Shown in pieces: positions 25,248 through 34,020 of a DNA stretch of 64,000 bases. Position 1 is the first letter of the stretch. Each line of letters starts with the position of its first letter. Source of the stretch: UBA3951 sp050952125 (GTDB taxonomy: Bacteria > Bacillota > Sulfobacillia > Fermentithermobacillales > Fermentithermobacillaceae). The notes under the pieces were generated by a model. The model searched no databases. It was not told where the DNA came from and saw nothing but the letters and a program-made list of their open reading frames with translations. The stretch is taken from the NCBI GenBank assembly GCA_050952125.1, contig JBMNKK010000003.1, positions 868,001 through 932,000 on the forward strand. The letters are read 5' to 3'. The translations under genes were made by a program, and so were the position numbers.

Positions 25248-26312
25248 CTACCGGTCTCCTTCGTAATCAGGTATCGTGAAGTAGAAAGTTGAACCCTTTC
25301 CTACGACGCTCTCGGCCCAGATGTCTCCGCCGTGGGCGTTGACCACCTGGCGGGCAATAAGCAGTCCTAACCCTGTTCCCTTAATGCTGTCGGAATCCCT
25401 GCCCATAACCCGGTAATGCCGCTCAAACAACCGGTTGAGGTGCTCGGGCGCGATACCGCCACCTTGGTCCGCCACTGAGAACAGGTGGCCGCCGCGAGTT
25501 TTCCTCACCCTCAGGACAATCAGCGAGCCCTCCGGCGAGTATTTGACGGCGTTATCCAACAGATTCCTGAGGACCTGCTCGAGCCTTATAGGATCGGCAA
25601 ACACTTCTCTTGACTCGGGCTGCAGATCGACGAAAAAGCGGTGCCCTCTGGCGATTGAAGATTCCTCAACCAAGACCCGGTTGATGAGAGGAGGCAGAAG
25701 CACAGGCTCTCGCGATACGCCGACTTTCCGGGCGGCCGTCGATTCCAGTACGACTGAAACTAGGTTCTCCAGCCTCTCGCACTCCTCCAACACGGTAGCG
25801 AAGTACTCATCCCACTCCGGCGTTCCCGGGCGATACTTGCCTTCCGCCAAGAGCGACAGATAGCCCTTGATGCACGCGAGAGGGGTGCGGAAGTCGTGGG
25901 AAAGCGCTCCCACCGCGTCGGCCAATTCTCTCTCGCCCGCCCGTCCCACGAGATATTGGGATCCCAGGCGCTTCGCGAAGATGCGGATGAGTTCTCCGAA
26001 GACACTGCCGGGGTCGTCAATCCCCTTCTCAGCACAACTCTCTTCGTTGAGCCAAGCGCGAAGGAGCACCGGCACTCCGTAGCGTACTCCTGTGAGCTCA
26101 ATATCGGCCTGCCCCTCGGAAACCGCCGATGTGCTCCCGGTCGATACCTCTACAGGCGAACCTTGCGGACATGTTCCCTGCATGAAAAAGCCCGATATCC
26201 AGGCCTCGCGCGCAAGAGCTTCCTCCAGCTGCTCCACGGCCCGGTTTAAGTCAGCATCCATCAAGGCTATAGCAGCCTCCACAAGGAACTGGCCGGCTCT
26301 TTCGTGATTCAC
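25248..26312 (-). CDS. Soluble sensor histidine kinase
   Basis: The C-terminal half is a HisKA/HATPase pair: H-box ALSHDFRTPLACIKGYL with phospho-His139, N-box QVLRNLLDNAVKYSPEG, G1 VADQGGGIAPEH, F-box region and G2 GTGLGLLIARQVVNAHGG. The first ~125 residues contain no transmembrane segment, so the sensor part is cytoplasmic; it has a helical start and a domain with two cysteines (GTCPQ, ESCAEKG). It is the first gene of a pair with the response regulator and lies just beyond the terminator of the hcp-rrf2-hemerythrin set, which raises the possibility of redox or nitric oxide sensing. Confidence 0.9.
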   Translation of the reverse strand: MNHERAGQFLVEAAIALMDADLNRAVEQLEEALAREAWISGFFMQGTCPQGSPVEVSTGSTSAVSEGQADIELTGVRYGVPVLLRAWLNEESCAEKGIDDPGSVFGELIRIFAKRLGSQYLVGRAGERELADAVGALSHDFRTPLACIKGYLSLLAEGKYRPGTPEWDEYFATVLEECERLENLVSVVLESTAARKVGVSREPVLLPPLINRVLVEESSIARGHRFFVDLQPESREVFADPIRLEQVLRNLLDNAVKYSPEGSLIVLRVRKTRGGHLFSVADQGGGIAPEHLNRLFERHYRVMGRDSDSIKGTGLGLLIARQVVNAHGGDIWAESVVGKGSTFYFTIPDYEGDR

Positions 26313-26364
26313 ATAACCGCCTCTCCCGGTCGCTACCTGTCCTATTTATCAGTATAAAGATTGA

Positions 26365-26388
26365 GAGGCCGGATTACTATCCGGCCTC
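26365..26388 (-). terminator. Terminator after the DUF438-hemerythrin gene
   Basis: GAGGCCGGAT-TACT-ATCCGGCCTC is a perfect 10-bp stem with a 4-base loop, followed on the minus strand by TCAATCTTTATAC. It separates the nitrosative-stress set from the two-component genes. Confidence 0.8.
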
Positions 26389-26419
26389 GTCCGGGAGCCC
26401 AGCTCTCGTCGCGGGACAT

Positions 26420-27187
26420 CTACGCTGTCGCCGTAGCAGGGGTAAAGCAACAGTAACCGATCTCGTCGCACTGCCTTCTCATTTCGCGCCAGACCTCATC
26501 ATCGGAAATGGCGTCAAGAGCAGCCGGATAGAGGATTGAGTTCTCTTTGATGATGTGTTCCCTGAGTTCGGTGACTATGGACTGGGCGAGCTCAACGGCA
26601 TGGTGTTTGAACCACCCGAAGCGTTCCGGCGTCACTGCCTCAACTGCAGTCAACAGCGCTCTCTTCTTGGGACGTAGATCGGCATGTTCCAACTTCATGA
26701 TCCGGGTTGGACCGGTAATCCCTTTGGCATCCAGCGCCGGGAAAAGCGCATCTTCCTCGCGCTGGTGGTGCTTCTCGGTCTCCACAAGGTGGATAGCCGC
26801 GTGGCGGACCTGCTCAATCGCCTGACCGAGTTCGATGTCTCCTTCTTCCCACGAATCCCGGTCTGCAATCGTGTTCACGGCTCTCTCCAGGAGGTCCAGG
26901 AAGCCGAGAATCATATCGTGCTCCTCCACGAACGTGTGAATTGGGTGGCCCGGCTTGGTCCTCTCCTTCAGGTCACGAGACTTCATCTCCAACACCTGCA
27001 AGTGAACCTTGCAGAGGCCGCGGAGTTCGTTAGCGGTCTTTCCGCGCTCCAGAAGGCGTTGTTCAGCGAGAGACAACTCCACTTCATCGATATCGGCCAG
27101 TATCTTCCGCGCCTCGGCGGGCTTAAGCCGCCCTTCATTAATGGACAACAATACATCTGCCAACTCGTCGATACGGTTCCGGTTCAT
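26420..27187 (-). CDS. DUF438 / hemerythrin HHE domain protein
   Basis: The N-terminal ~70 residues (MNRNRIDELADVLLSINEGR onward) match DUF438, and residues ~85-230 form a hemerythrin-like four-helix bundle with the expected metal ligands: GHPIHTFVEEHDMILGFL, TEKHHQREEDALFPAL, KLEHADLRPKK and LREHIIKENSILYPAA. Such di-iron proteins (compare RIC/YtfE) bind oxygen or nitric oxide or help repair iron-sulfur clusters. ATG 27187 has GGAGG 9 bases upstream. It sits 32 bases after an Rrf2 regulator and near hcp, which supports a role in nitrosative or oxidative stress. Confidence 0.88.
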   Translation of the reverse strand: MNRNRIDELADVLLSINEGRLKPAEARKILADIDEVELSLAEQRLLERGKTANELRGLCKVHLQVLEMKSRDLKERTKPGHPIHTFVEEHDMILGFLDLLERAVNTIADRDSWEEGDIELGQAIEQVRHAAIHLVETEKHHQREEDALFPALDAKGITGPTRIMKLEHADLRPKKRALLTAVEAVTPERFGWFKHHAVELAQSIVTELREHIIKENSILYPAALDAISDDEVWREMRRQCDEIGYCCFTPATATA

Positions 27188-27219
27188 TCTTCCAAGCCTC
27201 CTTATTAGCCGTACTCGCG

Positions 27220-27627
27220 TTACACTGCGCCGCGGGGCATGAGGTCGGCCAAGGTCGTTTTCCGCATCACCCGTTCGATCTGGTCTTGAGCCTCGAACCA
27301 CACGTGTCTCAGCGGGCACTCTGCCATTCGCTCACACCGCGAGTCATCACCAACACACTGCTTTACCAGCAGCGGGTTATCTGAAATGTCGATTACATCC
27401 TGAATGGTCACCGACGCAGGGTCGACAGCCAGCCTGACGCCGCCTTTTGGACCTCGCACCGATTCGACCCATCCCTTCTTCGCCAACCGGGACATTATCT
27501 GGGGCATGTACTTGGCGGGGACGCCTTGGCGCTCTGCCACTTCGCGACTGATCACCAAACCTTCATTCGAGTGAGCCGCCAAGTCGAGAAGGGTGAGCAC
27601 GAGGTACTCCACTTTGCTCGTTATCAT
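27220..27627 (-). CDS. Rrf2 family transcriptional regulator (NsrR/IscR-like)
   Basis: A 135-residue winged-helix regulator of the Rrf2 family. The helix-turn-helix is SREVAERQGVPAKYMPQIMS (residues 27-46), with the wing VRGPKGGVRLA. Three cysteines, C91, C98 and C104 (CxxxxxxC, CxxxxxC), occupy the place of the [Fe-S] ligands of NsrR and IscR. Context (hcp upstream, hemerythrin protein downstream) favours an NsrR-like nitric oxide sensor. ATG with GGAGG 8 bases upstream. I did not find its operator with certainty, though a direct repeat lies in the hcp leader. Confidence 0.9.
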   Translation of the reverse strand: MITSKVEYLVLTLLDLAAHSNEGLVISREVAERQGVPAKYMPQIMSRLAKKGWVESVRGPKGGVRLAVDPASVTIQDVIDISDNPLLVKQCVGDDSRCERMAECPLRHVWFEAQDQIERVMRKTTLADLMPRGAV

Positions 27628-27669
27628 CCGTCACACCTCCAAATGCCCTGGCACCGCCGGTCCTCTCGC

Positions 27670-28959
27670 TTATGCCAGCATCCTTTCAAGATCAGCCTCA
27701 GGCGTAGTAGTGAGGCGCAGGTCAAATGCCTCCTGCAGTTTTGCGATGAGGCCCGGAGTCAGCCATGCCGGGAGAGTCGGCCCAAGGTAGATCCCCTTGA
27801 TGCCCAGCGAGAACAGGCCCATCAAGACAGCCACGGCCTTCTGCTCCATCCATGACAGCACCAAAATAAGGGGCAAGTCGTTCACTGTGCAGCCCAGAGC
27901 CTCGGCTAACGCCCCGGCAACTCTAATGGCCGATATCGCGTCGTTGCACTGGCCCATATCCAGAAGCCTCGGGATACCCTCGATATCACCCAAGTCAAGG
28001 TCGTTGAACCTGAACTTGCCGCATGCCAGCGTCAGGATTATCGAGTCCTTTGGCGCCTTCTGGACCAACTCGCGATAGTAGTTCCTCACGCTGCCCGGCG
28101 CGTCGCAGCCTCCCACCAAGAAGAAGCGGCGGATCTTTCCGGCCTTCACCAAGTCTAGGATCTTCCCTGCCAGGGGCAGCACGACGTTGTCGCCGAATCC
28201 TGTGGAAAGCACTGCGTCACCCGGTTCATCCTTTAGCGGAGGAAGAGCCTTAGCCTTGGCGATGAGGTCGCTGAAGTCGTAGCCTTCGATGTGGTTCACA
28301 CCAGGAAGGTGAGCTATTCCGTGAGTAAAAATCCGGTCTTTGTAGGCCCCGCCGGGGATGAGGACGCAGTTGGAGGTCCCAAGGATCGCCCCTGGAAACT
28401 CGGCGAACAGCTTGCGCTGGTCGAACCAGGCCTTCCCGAGGTTGCCTTTAAGATTGCTGAATGCTTTAAGTGCCGGATACGCGTGGGCCGGGAGCATTTC
28501 GGAGTGCGTGTAGACGTTGACCCCGTGAGGCTCCGCTTGCTTCAGCAGTTCGTGAAGGGCTTTGAGATTATGGCCGGTGACGACAATGCCGGGGCCGGCA
28601 GCGGTACCGGTGGCTACCTTGGCCGGCTGCATCTCGCCGAACGCTTCGTTGTGCGCCTTCTTGAGGAGTTCCATCGCCCTCAAGGTGATCCTCCCCGCCT
28701 TCATGTTGAGCTCGAAGAGTGAGTCAAGGTCGAAGTCGACGTTCGTCAGGGTAGAGTAGAGCCCCTCGGCAAGGAAGGCGTCGACCTCCTCATCCACATG
28801 TCCCAGTTCCCTTGCGTGGTAGGCGTAGGCGCTGATACCCTTCATGGTGTAGATGAGGTTTTCCTGAAGCCCGTGGACGTCTTTGTTCTTTCCGCAGACC
28901 CCGACTTCGGTGTTGCACGCGATTCCCTTGAGCGTTTGCTGGCATTGATTGCAGTTCAC
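27670..28959 (-). CDS. hcp: Hybrid cluster protein (hydroxylamine reductase), short class III type
   Basis: Hcp proteins carry a 4Fe-4S and a hybrid 4Fe-2O-2S cluster and reduce nitric oxide or hydroxylamine. The N-terminal cluster motif is C3-x2-C6-x8-C15-x6-C22 (MNCNQCQQTLKGIAC, EVGVCGK). Hybrid-cluster residues are seen in GTSNCVLIPGGAY, VGGCDAPG, LACGKFRFN and GQCNDAISAI. At 429 residues it lacks the second helical bundle of the ~550-residue classes, matching class III. GTG start with GGGAGG about 10 bases upstream. It begins a set with an Rrf2 regulator and a hemerythrin protein, a nitrosative stress arrangement. Confidence 0.93.
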   Translation of the reverse strand: MNCNQCQQTLKGIACNTEVGVCGKNKDVHGLQENLIYTMKGISAYAYHARELGHVDEEVDAFLAEGLYSTLTNVDFDLDSLFELNMKAGRITLRAMELLKKAHNEAFGEMQPAKVATGTAAGPGIVVTGHNLKALHELLKQAEPHGVNVYTHSEMLPAHAYPALKAFSNLKGNLGKAWFDQRKLFAEFPGAILGTSNCVLIPGGAYKDRIFTHGIAHLPGVNHIEGYDFSDLIAKAKALPPLKDEPGDAVLSTGFGDNVVLPLAGKILDLVKAGKIRRFFLVGGCDAPGSVRNYYRELVQKAPKDSIILTLACGKFRFNDLDLGDIEGIPRLLDMGQCNDAISAIRVAGALAEALGCTVNDLPLILVLSWMEQKAVAVLMGLFSLGIKGIYLGPTLPAWLTPGLIAKLQEAFDLRLTTTPEADLERMLA

Positions 28960-28980
28960 TTCCGGTCCGCCTCCCTATTC

Positions 28981-28995
28981 CTAAGTTGCTAAGTT
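28981..28995 (-). promoter_or_regulatory. Direct repeat and possible promoter in the hcp leader
   Basis: The minus strand carries AACTTAG-C-AACTTAG, a tandem 7-base repeat 22-36 bases before the hcp start. Just upstream are TATAAA and, 15 bases further, TTGCCA, a possible promoter with short spacing. The repeat lies where a repressor would block transcription. It is a candidate site only. Confidence 0.35.
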
Positions 28996-29083
28996 ATCTT
29001 TATAGCCATGCCTTTTCCTTGGCAATAGCCCGGACGGTTTTTACACGGTCCGGACATGCAGGGTGACGGATCTTATGGTCAGG

Positions 29084-29944
29084 CTAACGATTGCACAGTT
29101 TGGATGCGGACGGGGTTGTCGCCAAGCCCGCCTGAGAGGTCTCCCTCAAGGCGGTAGGCATCATCCTTCCCACCTGCGCCATAGCCATGATGACTTCATC
29201 GGGTGGGATAATGCTGCGTATTCCGGCAAGCGCCATCTCCGCGGCTGCTACAGCGACTGCCGCTGATGTAGCGTTGCGCTTGATGCAGGGTACTTCGACT
29301 AAGCCGCCAACCGGATCGCACACAAGCCCCATCAGGCCTTTAAGCGCTAGGGCAGCGGCGTGGATGCCTTCCTCAGGGCTCGCGCCCGAAAGCTGGACCA
29401 AACCGGCAGCCGCCATCGCTGCCGCGGAACCGCACTCAGCCTGACATCCGGCCTGGGCCCCTGAAAGGCTCGCTCGGGTGGCGATCGCCTGCCCAACGAG
29501 GCCGGCAGCGCACAAAGCGTCAACCAACATATCATCGGAGAGGCCTTGTGCTTCGGCCAGCGCCAGGAAACACCCTGGGATGACTCCGCAAGACCCCGCT
29601 GTGGGGGCTGCGACGATCTTTCCCATCTGGGCGTTCACTTCGCCGACCGCCAAGGCGTACGCTACAGCCTTCGCCACGAGGGAGTTGCCCGGCAAGATTT
29701 TCTTCTCGGAAAGGCGCGCCAAGACCTTAGCCGCGTCGCCGCCCGAGAGCTTGCTGCGTGAACGCCTGTCGGGATCGGAGAAACCTTCCTTGACGGACTC
29801 TTTCATCACCAATACCATCTGCCTGACCCTTGCCCGGATATCCTCTGGCGAAACGCCGGTCTCCTCCGACTCAAGCCGGACTGCCAGCTCTCCCAGAGCG
29901 ATCCCTTCTTCTGCGGCTTTCGACGCTATCTCATCCAGCTTCAT
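29084..29944 (-). CDS. sdaAA: L-serine ammonia-lyase, iron-sulfur type, alpha subunit
   Basis: Catalytic subunit of the oxygen-sensitive serine dehydratase that turns L-serine into pyruvate and ammonia. Signatures: APTAGSCGVIPGCFLAL, AGAQAGCQAECGSAAAMAA-type stretch (SLSGAQAGCQAECG) and VCDPVGGLVEVPCIKRN, which together hold the [4Fe-4S] cysteines. The 286-residue length is normal for the two-subunit form. It follows sdaAB by 15 bases in the same operon. Confidence 0.94.
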   Translation of the reverse strand: MKLDEIASKAAEEGIALGELAVRLESEETGVSPEDIRARVRQMVLVMKESVKEGFSDPDRRSRSKLSGGDAAKVLARLSEKKILPGNSLVAKAVAYALAVGEVNAQMGKIVAAPTAGSCGVIPGCFLALAEAQGLSDDMLVDALCAAGLVGQAIATRASLSGAQAGCQAECGSAAAMAAAGLVQLSGASPEEGIHAAALALKGLMGLVCDPVGGLVEVPCIKRNATSAAVAVAAAEMALAGIRSIIPPDEVIMAMAQVGRMMPTALRETSQAGLATTPSASKLCNR

Positions 29945-29959
29945 ATCGAACCCTCCGAG

Positions 29960-30622
29960 TTATTGACCCTTGATGGTAATCACGGTTGTAACGGCCGGCA
30001 GTGCGCTTATTGCCGCGACAGCCTGCGCGGGGATATCTTGATCTATCTCGATGATGCAGATGGCAGCCTTCCCTCTTCCCGACCGGGCAACCCTCATGGC
30101 TGCGATATTGAGTCCGGAACCAGCCAGCACCGCCGTCAGCGTGGCCAGCACGCCGGGTTTGTCGGGATAGTTCACTACGAGCGCGTTTCTCTCGCCGGTA
30201 AGACTCACCGGAAGCCCATTGATCTCGGTTACTTCCACCTTACCGCCGCCAACTGAGGCTCCGGTCATCACGAGGCGCTTTCCGGACTCACCGGCCAAGT
30301 CAAAGCGGACGGTGTTGGGATGCACGTCACCCAGGTCGCCGGGGATAATCGAATACTCGAGGCCCGCCTCTGAGGCGTGCCTAAAGGCCTCACGCAGGCG
30401 CTCGTCGTCCGGCCGGAAGCCGAGCAATCCTCCAACCACAGCAAGGTCGGTTCCGTGCCCTTTGTAGGTTGCCGCGAACGATCCGTGGAGCGTGATCGTC
30501 GCCTTGACGGGCTTTTCGCCCAAGAGCGCGCGGGCCATACCGGCAAGCCTCGCGGCTCCGGCTGTATGCGAACTGGACGGGCCAATCATGACCGGCCCCA
30601 GGACATCCAGAAGTCTCTCCAT
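29960..30622 (-). CDS. sdaAB: L-serine ammonia-lyase, iron-sulfur type, beta subunit
   Basis: The 220-residue beta subunit begins with the conserved VLGPVMIGPSSSHTAGAARLA (SSHT motif near residues 17-20) followed by GSFAATYKGHGTDLAVVGG, and ends with an ACT domain (VVNYPDKPGVLATLTAVLAG, NIAAMRVARSGRGK). The ACT part may give allosteric control by amino acids. It is the first gene of the sdaAB-sdaAA operon, divergent from the acetyltransferase gene 77 bases away. Confidence 0.94.
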   Translation of the reverse strand: MERLLDVLGPVMIGPSSSHTAGAARLAGMARALLGEKPVKATITLHGSFAATYKGHGTDLAVVGGLLGFRPDDERLREAFRHASEAGLEYSIIPGDLGDVHPNTVRFDLAGESGKRLVMTGASVGGGKVEVTEINGLPVSLTGERNALVVNYPDKPGVLATLTAVLAGSGLNIAAMRVARSGRGKAAICIIEIDQDIPAQAVAAISALPAVTTVITIKGQ

Positions 30623-30699
30623 CGAAACCTTCCCCCTCCAGCATGTTCGACGAAACCGCCTTCCACTAATGTATCATAATCAGGTAAAGGAGATGGAAT

Positions 30700-31551
30700 G
30701 TGAGGATCGACATTCTGCGGCGCGTTGAGAGAGCGCTCACCAGCGTGACACTTAGGTACATTGAGGCACACGCTACCCTGTACCCGGAAATAGGAGCACG
30801 TTACGCCCCGGTCGCAGGTGGCTTTGTCTGCTTTACCGGTATTGACTCTCCTCTAAGCAAGGGAACGGGGATGGGGCTGGACATTGATGGCTTCCTCGCC
30901 CACAAATCGCCCGGGACAGTGCCTGTAGATGAAGAAGATATCCGCACAGCAGAGGAGTTTCTCCAAAGGCGGGGCGCCCGGCCCAGATTCGACTCCTCTC
31001 CGGCAAGGCACGAATCGCTCAAAACCTCTCTTGAGAATCGGGGATACACGATAGACTACCTGCTCAACCTCTACTGTCTGGATCTAGAAGCCTCGCGGGA
31101 GCAGCCGCGGAACGCGGGCGGGCAAGCCGCGATCTCTGTCATCACCCTGAATCAGGAGAATCCCGAGCACGACCACATTTGGTCGCTTACTGTAGGCAGA
31201 GGCTTCGCGAATTCCAGTGATTCTCATCCGCCTTACATCGACATCTACCGAACCATCTTCCGCGCTAAGGGAACTACTCCGTTCTTAGCGTTAGTGCGAG
31301 GCGTCCCGGCCGGTGCGGGCGCTCTGAAAGTCTCCGGAGAGGTTGGAATCCTGTCAACTGCGAGCACCATCCCTGCATTTCGGAAGATGGGCGTCCAATC
31401 GGCGCTCCTCGAGGCACGCCTGCACGCAGCGCGAGAGATGGGGTGCAAGATTGCGGCGGTTCAGGCCACACCGGGAGGCACTTCAGAGCGAAACATAACG
31501 CGGGCAGGCTTTTCTCCTGTCGCCGTAATGGCTGATTGGGCGAAAGAATAG
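30700..31551 (+). CDS. GNAT family N-acetyltransferase
   Basis: A 283-residue protein whose C-terminal half is a GNAT domain: GVPAGAGALKVSGEVGILST, STIPAFRKMGVQSALLEARL (acetyl-CoA binding R/QxxGxG/A-like region) and a terminal NITRAGFSPVAVMADW. The N-terminal ~130 residues (from MRIDILRRVERALT) are a separate segment, perhaps a degenerate second GNAT fold, with GSNA-like features absent. Substrate unknown. GTG start with GGAG 7 bases upstream. It is alone on the plus strand. Confidence 0.82.
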   Translation: MRIDILRRVERALTSVTLRYIEAHATLYPEIGARYAPVAGGFVCFTGIDSPLSKGTGMGLDIDGFLAHKSPGTVPVDEEDIRTAEEFLQRRGARPRFDSSPARHESLKTSLENRGYTIDYLLNLYCLDLEASREQPRNAGGQAAISVITLNQENPEHDHIWSLTVGRGFANSSDSHPPYIDIYRTIFRAKGTTPFLALVRGVPAGAGALKVSGEVGILSTASTIPAFRKMGVQSALLEARLHAAREMGCKIAAVQATPGGTSERNITRAGFSPVAVMADWAKE

Positions 31552-31596
31552 AAGCTGCACCCTCATAATGTGAGCCGGGCTCCTGGCCGCGTTGCC

Positions 31597-32790
31597 CTAC
31601 TCAAACTTCACTCTGGCCACTCCAACCCCCAAGAACACGGCTGCAAACCCGAGCAGCACGAAGATGTTGGTAAACACCTCCGGCAGGGTGAGCCCTCTCG
31701 CGACCATATCGGTAACTGCCGTCATCGCCCACGCCTGAGGGGTGAACTTGGCGATCTTCTGCATCAAGGGGGAAACCACTTCCAGAGGCCAGTAACATCC
31801 GCCGAGCATGCACGTTGAAACTATCACGATAGGGGCCAAGGTTTGGAGCTGCGCCAAGGTCTTTACGAACGTCGACAACATCACGCCAAGGCCTGTCACC
31901 GCCAACATGAAAACCGCCAACACAGCAGCGACTCCGAATATATTGGGACCGTAGTCGACCTTGTTCAGGTAGCGCCCGGCCAGTAGCAGCACGGTCAGTT
32001 GTAGCGCACCTATGGCGTAGACCCCGAGAACTTTGCCTCCCAGAATGCCCGCTCTGGACGCCGGACTTGCCATAAGCCTCACCCAAGTGCCGTCGCGCTT
32101 CTCCTGCAGGATTTCTCCTGCGCTGAATAACGCGGTGAACATCGTGAACATGAGGTATATCCCTATGACGAAGCTCTGGTTGAGGCCTTGGCCCGAACTC
32201 GCGGGCTCCTCCGTCTTTGTCACATTCGAGTAGCTGACGACAAGAGCCGGGCTCTCAGAGTACTCCCTAGATACCCTCTCTCTAAGCGACTCCACGTTGA
32301 CTTCGGTTTGAACGGAAAGCGCTGAAGCCTGCTCCATCGCCACGGCCTCAACCGCCTCGCCCAGAAGGTGCTCGGTTACTTTCCTCTCCAAGACTTTGCC
32401 AATGGCCATCGAGCTGTTTGATGTCGCCAGGCTGACTACGCCCACCCTAAGCGGCACGTCGCTCGACAAGCTCTCCTCAAATCCTTCCGGGATAACGAAT
32501 CCGACGTCAATGCGGCCCTCTCGCACAGAATCATACAAGTCCTGTTCAGACAGGTGCCTTACGGCGTAGATACCCTCGGCTTCTAATGCAGCCACCATGC
32601 CGGCGCTAAGGCCTGATTGGTCGAGGTCGGAAATCCCCACGGGAATCACCGGCGCTGCGCCGGAGCCTCCTCCGAACACGACTCCAATGACAGAGAAGAG
32701 CACAGCGAGGCCCATCATGATGAGCAGGAAAACCTTCTCATTTTTCATTTTCCGTAGTGATAACCCGGCAACGGCAAACACCGTTCTCAT
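31597..32790 (-). CDS. ABC-2 type transporter permease (second permease of the exporter)
   Basis: A 397-residue membrane subunit with one N-terminal membrane segment (VFLLIMMGLAVLFSVIGVVF), a large extracytoplasmic domain (residues ~45-210) and five C-terminal segments including IYLMFTMFTALFSAGEILQEK, the ABC2 signature region with a following RDGTWVRLMASPASR loop. ATG 32790 has GGGGG 7 bases upstream. It is the third gene of an exporter operon and is homologous in layout to the preceding permease, so the two probably form a heterodimer. Confidence 0.9.
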   Translation of the reverse strand: MRTVFAVAGLSLRKMKNEKVFLLIMMGLAVLFSVIGVVFGGGSGAAPVIPVGISDLDQSGLSAGMVAALEAEGIYAVRHLSEQDLYDSVREGRIDVGFVIPEGFEESLSSDVPLRVGVVSLATSNSSMAIGKVLERKVTEHLLGEAVEAVAMEQASALSVQTEVNVESLRERVSREYSESPALVVSYSNVTKTEEPASSGQGLNQSFVIGIYLMFTMFTALFSAGEILQEKRDGTWVRLMASPASRAGILGGKVLGVYAIGALQLTVLLLAGRYLNKVDYGPNIFGVAAVLAVFMLAVTGLGVMLSTFVKTLAQLQTLAPIVIVSTCMLGGCYWPLEVVSPLMQKIAKFTPQAWAMTAVTDMVARGLTLPEVFTNIFVLLGFAAVFLGVGVARVKFE

Positions 32791-32803
32791 CAGATGGCCC
32801 CCT

Positions 32804-34009
32804 TTACTCCAGATTGAGCCGCCAGATGCCGGCGGCCAAGAACGCGAGCCCCGCGCCTGCGATGATGACGACATGGTGGGCCACTGCAGATAGCGGCTGG
32901 CCCTGCATCAAGGTGAGGTATCCCTCCAGGCCCCACCGGGTGAATGTCACCCTGCTCATGGCCTGCAGTACGGGAGGAAACAGGTACATGGGAAACTGGC
33001 ATCCTCCAAGAAAAGCCATCACCTGCACTCCCGCATTTTCCAGAGCGTCGGCCATCTTCTCGGTCTTGGCGATGGCCGAAACAAACATGCTGAACCCGGT
33101 CGCCGCCAAGGCCATGGAAGCGGTCACGGAAAAGACACCGGTTACGTCTCCCCACTTGACTCTTAAGACCAGCGCCGTGAACGCGATGAGCGCAAGGATC
33201 TGCAGGAGGGAGATCAGGAAGGTCGCAAGCGTCTTCCCGACAACGATGTCTCCCCGAGTCACGGTGGTGCTAAACAGCCGCGCCATTGTCTTCTGGCTCT
33301 TTTCCTCAAATATGGACTTGGCGCCCAGCATCGCGCCGTACATGACAAACATGACGGTCATCCCGGCCGTGTAGTACTGAGAAGCGCTTATCCACGTGCT
33401 CTCCTGCTTACTAGAGGAAAACAGTCCGGCAGAGCGCCTTGTCACTGACAGGAGTCTCTCTTGGATAGCCCCCACCACCTGGGCTACCCGGGGAACCGGA
33501 AATGCTCCGCCTGACGCCTCCATCAGGGCTGACAGTGCTCCGGAAGTTCCGGCAGACAGAGCCGAATACTGCTGGGCATACGACTCAACTATACCCTTGG
33601 TCACCTGACCCCTCAGCGGGTATCCGGGGTCGCTCAGGACTTCAAATGTCTTGGTGCTCGCGCTCGTGAAGTCCGACACGCCCGCCGGGATGATCACGGC
33701 GGCCGATACCTCTCCTGCGTCAATAAGTTGCAGGGCCTCTTCCCTGTCAACCGCGCTGACCGTGGTCATGAGCCGGGATATCTCCGGAGAAACGAGAAGA
33801 TCCTTGAAAGCGGCTGCAGCCGGGCCTCCGTCAAGATCAACCACTGCAACCTGAAACCGGCTTATTGTCTCGCTTTGGGAAAACATGCCTCCGAGTGCCG
33901 CCCCCAGAATGACGATGAGAATGAGGGGCATGGCGATGATGATAGCCAGCGCCTTCAGATCGCGTACGATTATCTTGAGGTCCTTAACAGCGATCTCTAT
34001 GGCTCGCAT
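32804..34009 (-). CDS. ABC-2 type transporter permease (first permease of the exporter)
   Basis: A 401-residue permease: N-terminal segment AIIIAMPLILIVILGAALGG, external domain (~45-220), then the ABC2 core with MTVMFVMYGAMLGAKSIFEEK and QKTMARLFSTTVTRGDI. The substrate cannot be read from sequence; this YhgE/YbhR-like layout is common among multidrug and lipid exporters. ATG after GGGGG. Only 11 bases separate it from the ATPase gene upstream and 13 from the second permease downstream. Confidence 0.9.
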   Translation of the reverse strand: MRAIEIAVKDLKIIVRDLKALAIIIAMPLILIVILGAALGGMFSQSETISRFQVAVVDLDGGPAAAAFKDLLVSPEISRLMTTVSAVDREEALQLIDAGEVSAAVIIPAGVSDFTSASTKTFEVLSDPGYPLRGQVTKGIVESYAQQYSALSAGTSGALSALMEASGGAFPVPRVAQVVGAIQERLLSVTRRSAGLFSSSKQESTWISASQYYTAGMTVMFVMYGAMLGAKSIFEEKSQKTMARLFSTTVTRGDIVVGKTLATFLISLLQILALIAFTALVLRVKWGDVTGVFSVTASMALAATGFSMFVSAIAKTEKMADALENAGVQVMAFLGGCQFPMYLFPPVLQAMSRVTFTRWGLEGYLTLMQGQPLSAVAHHVVIIAGAGLAFLAAGIWRLNLE

Positions 34010-34020
34010 GATCGTGCCCC

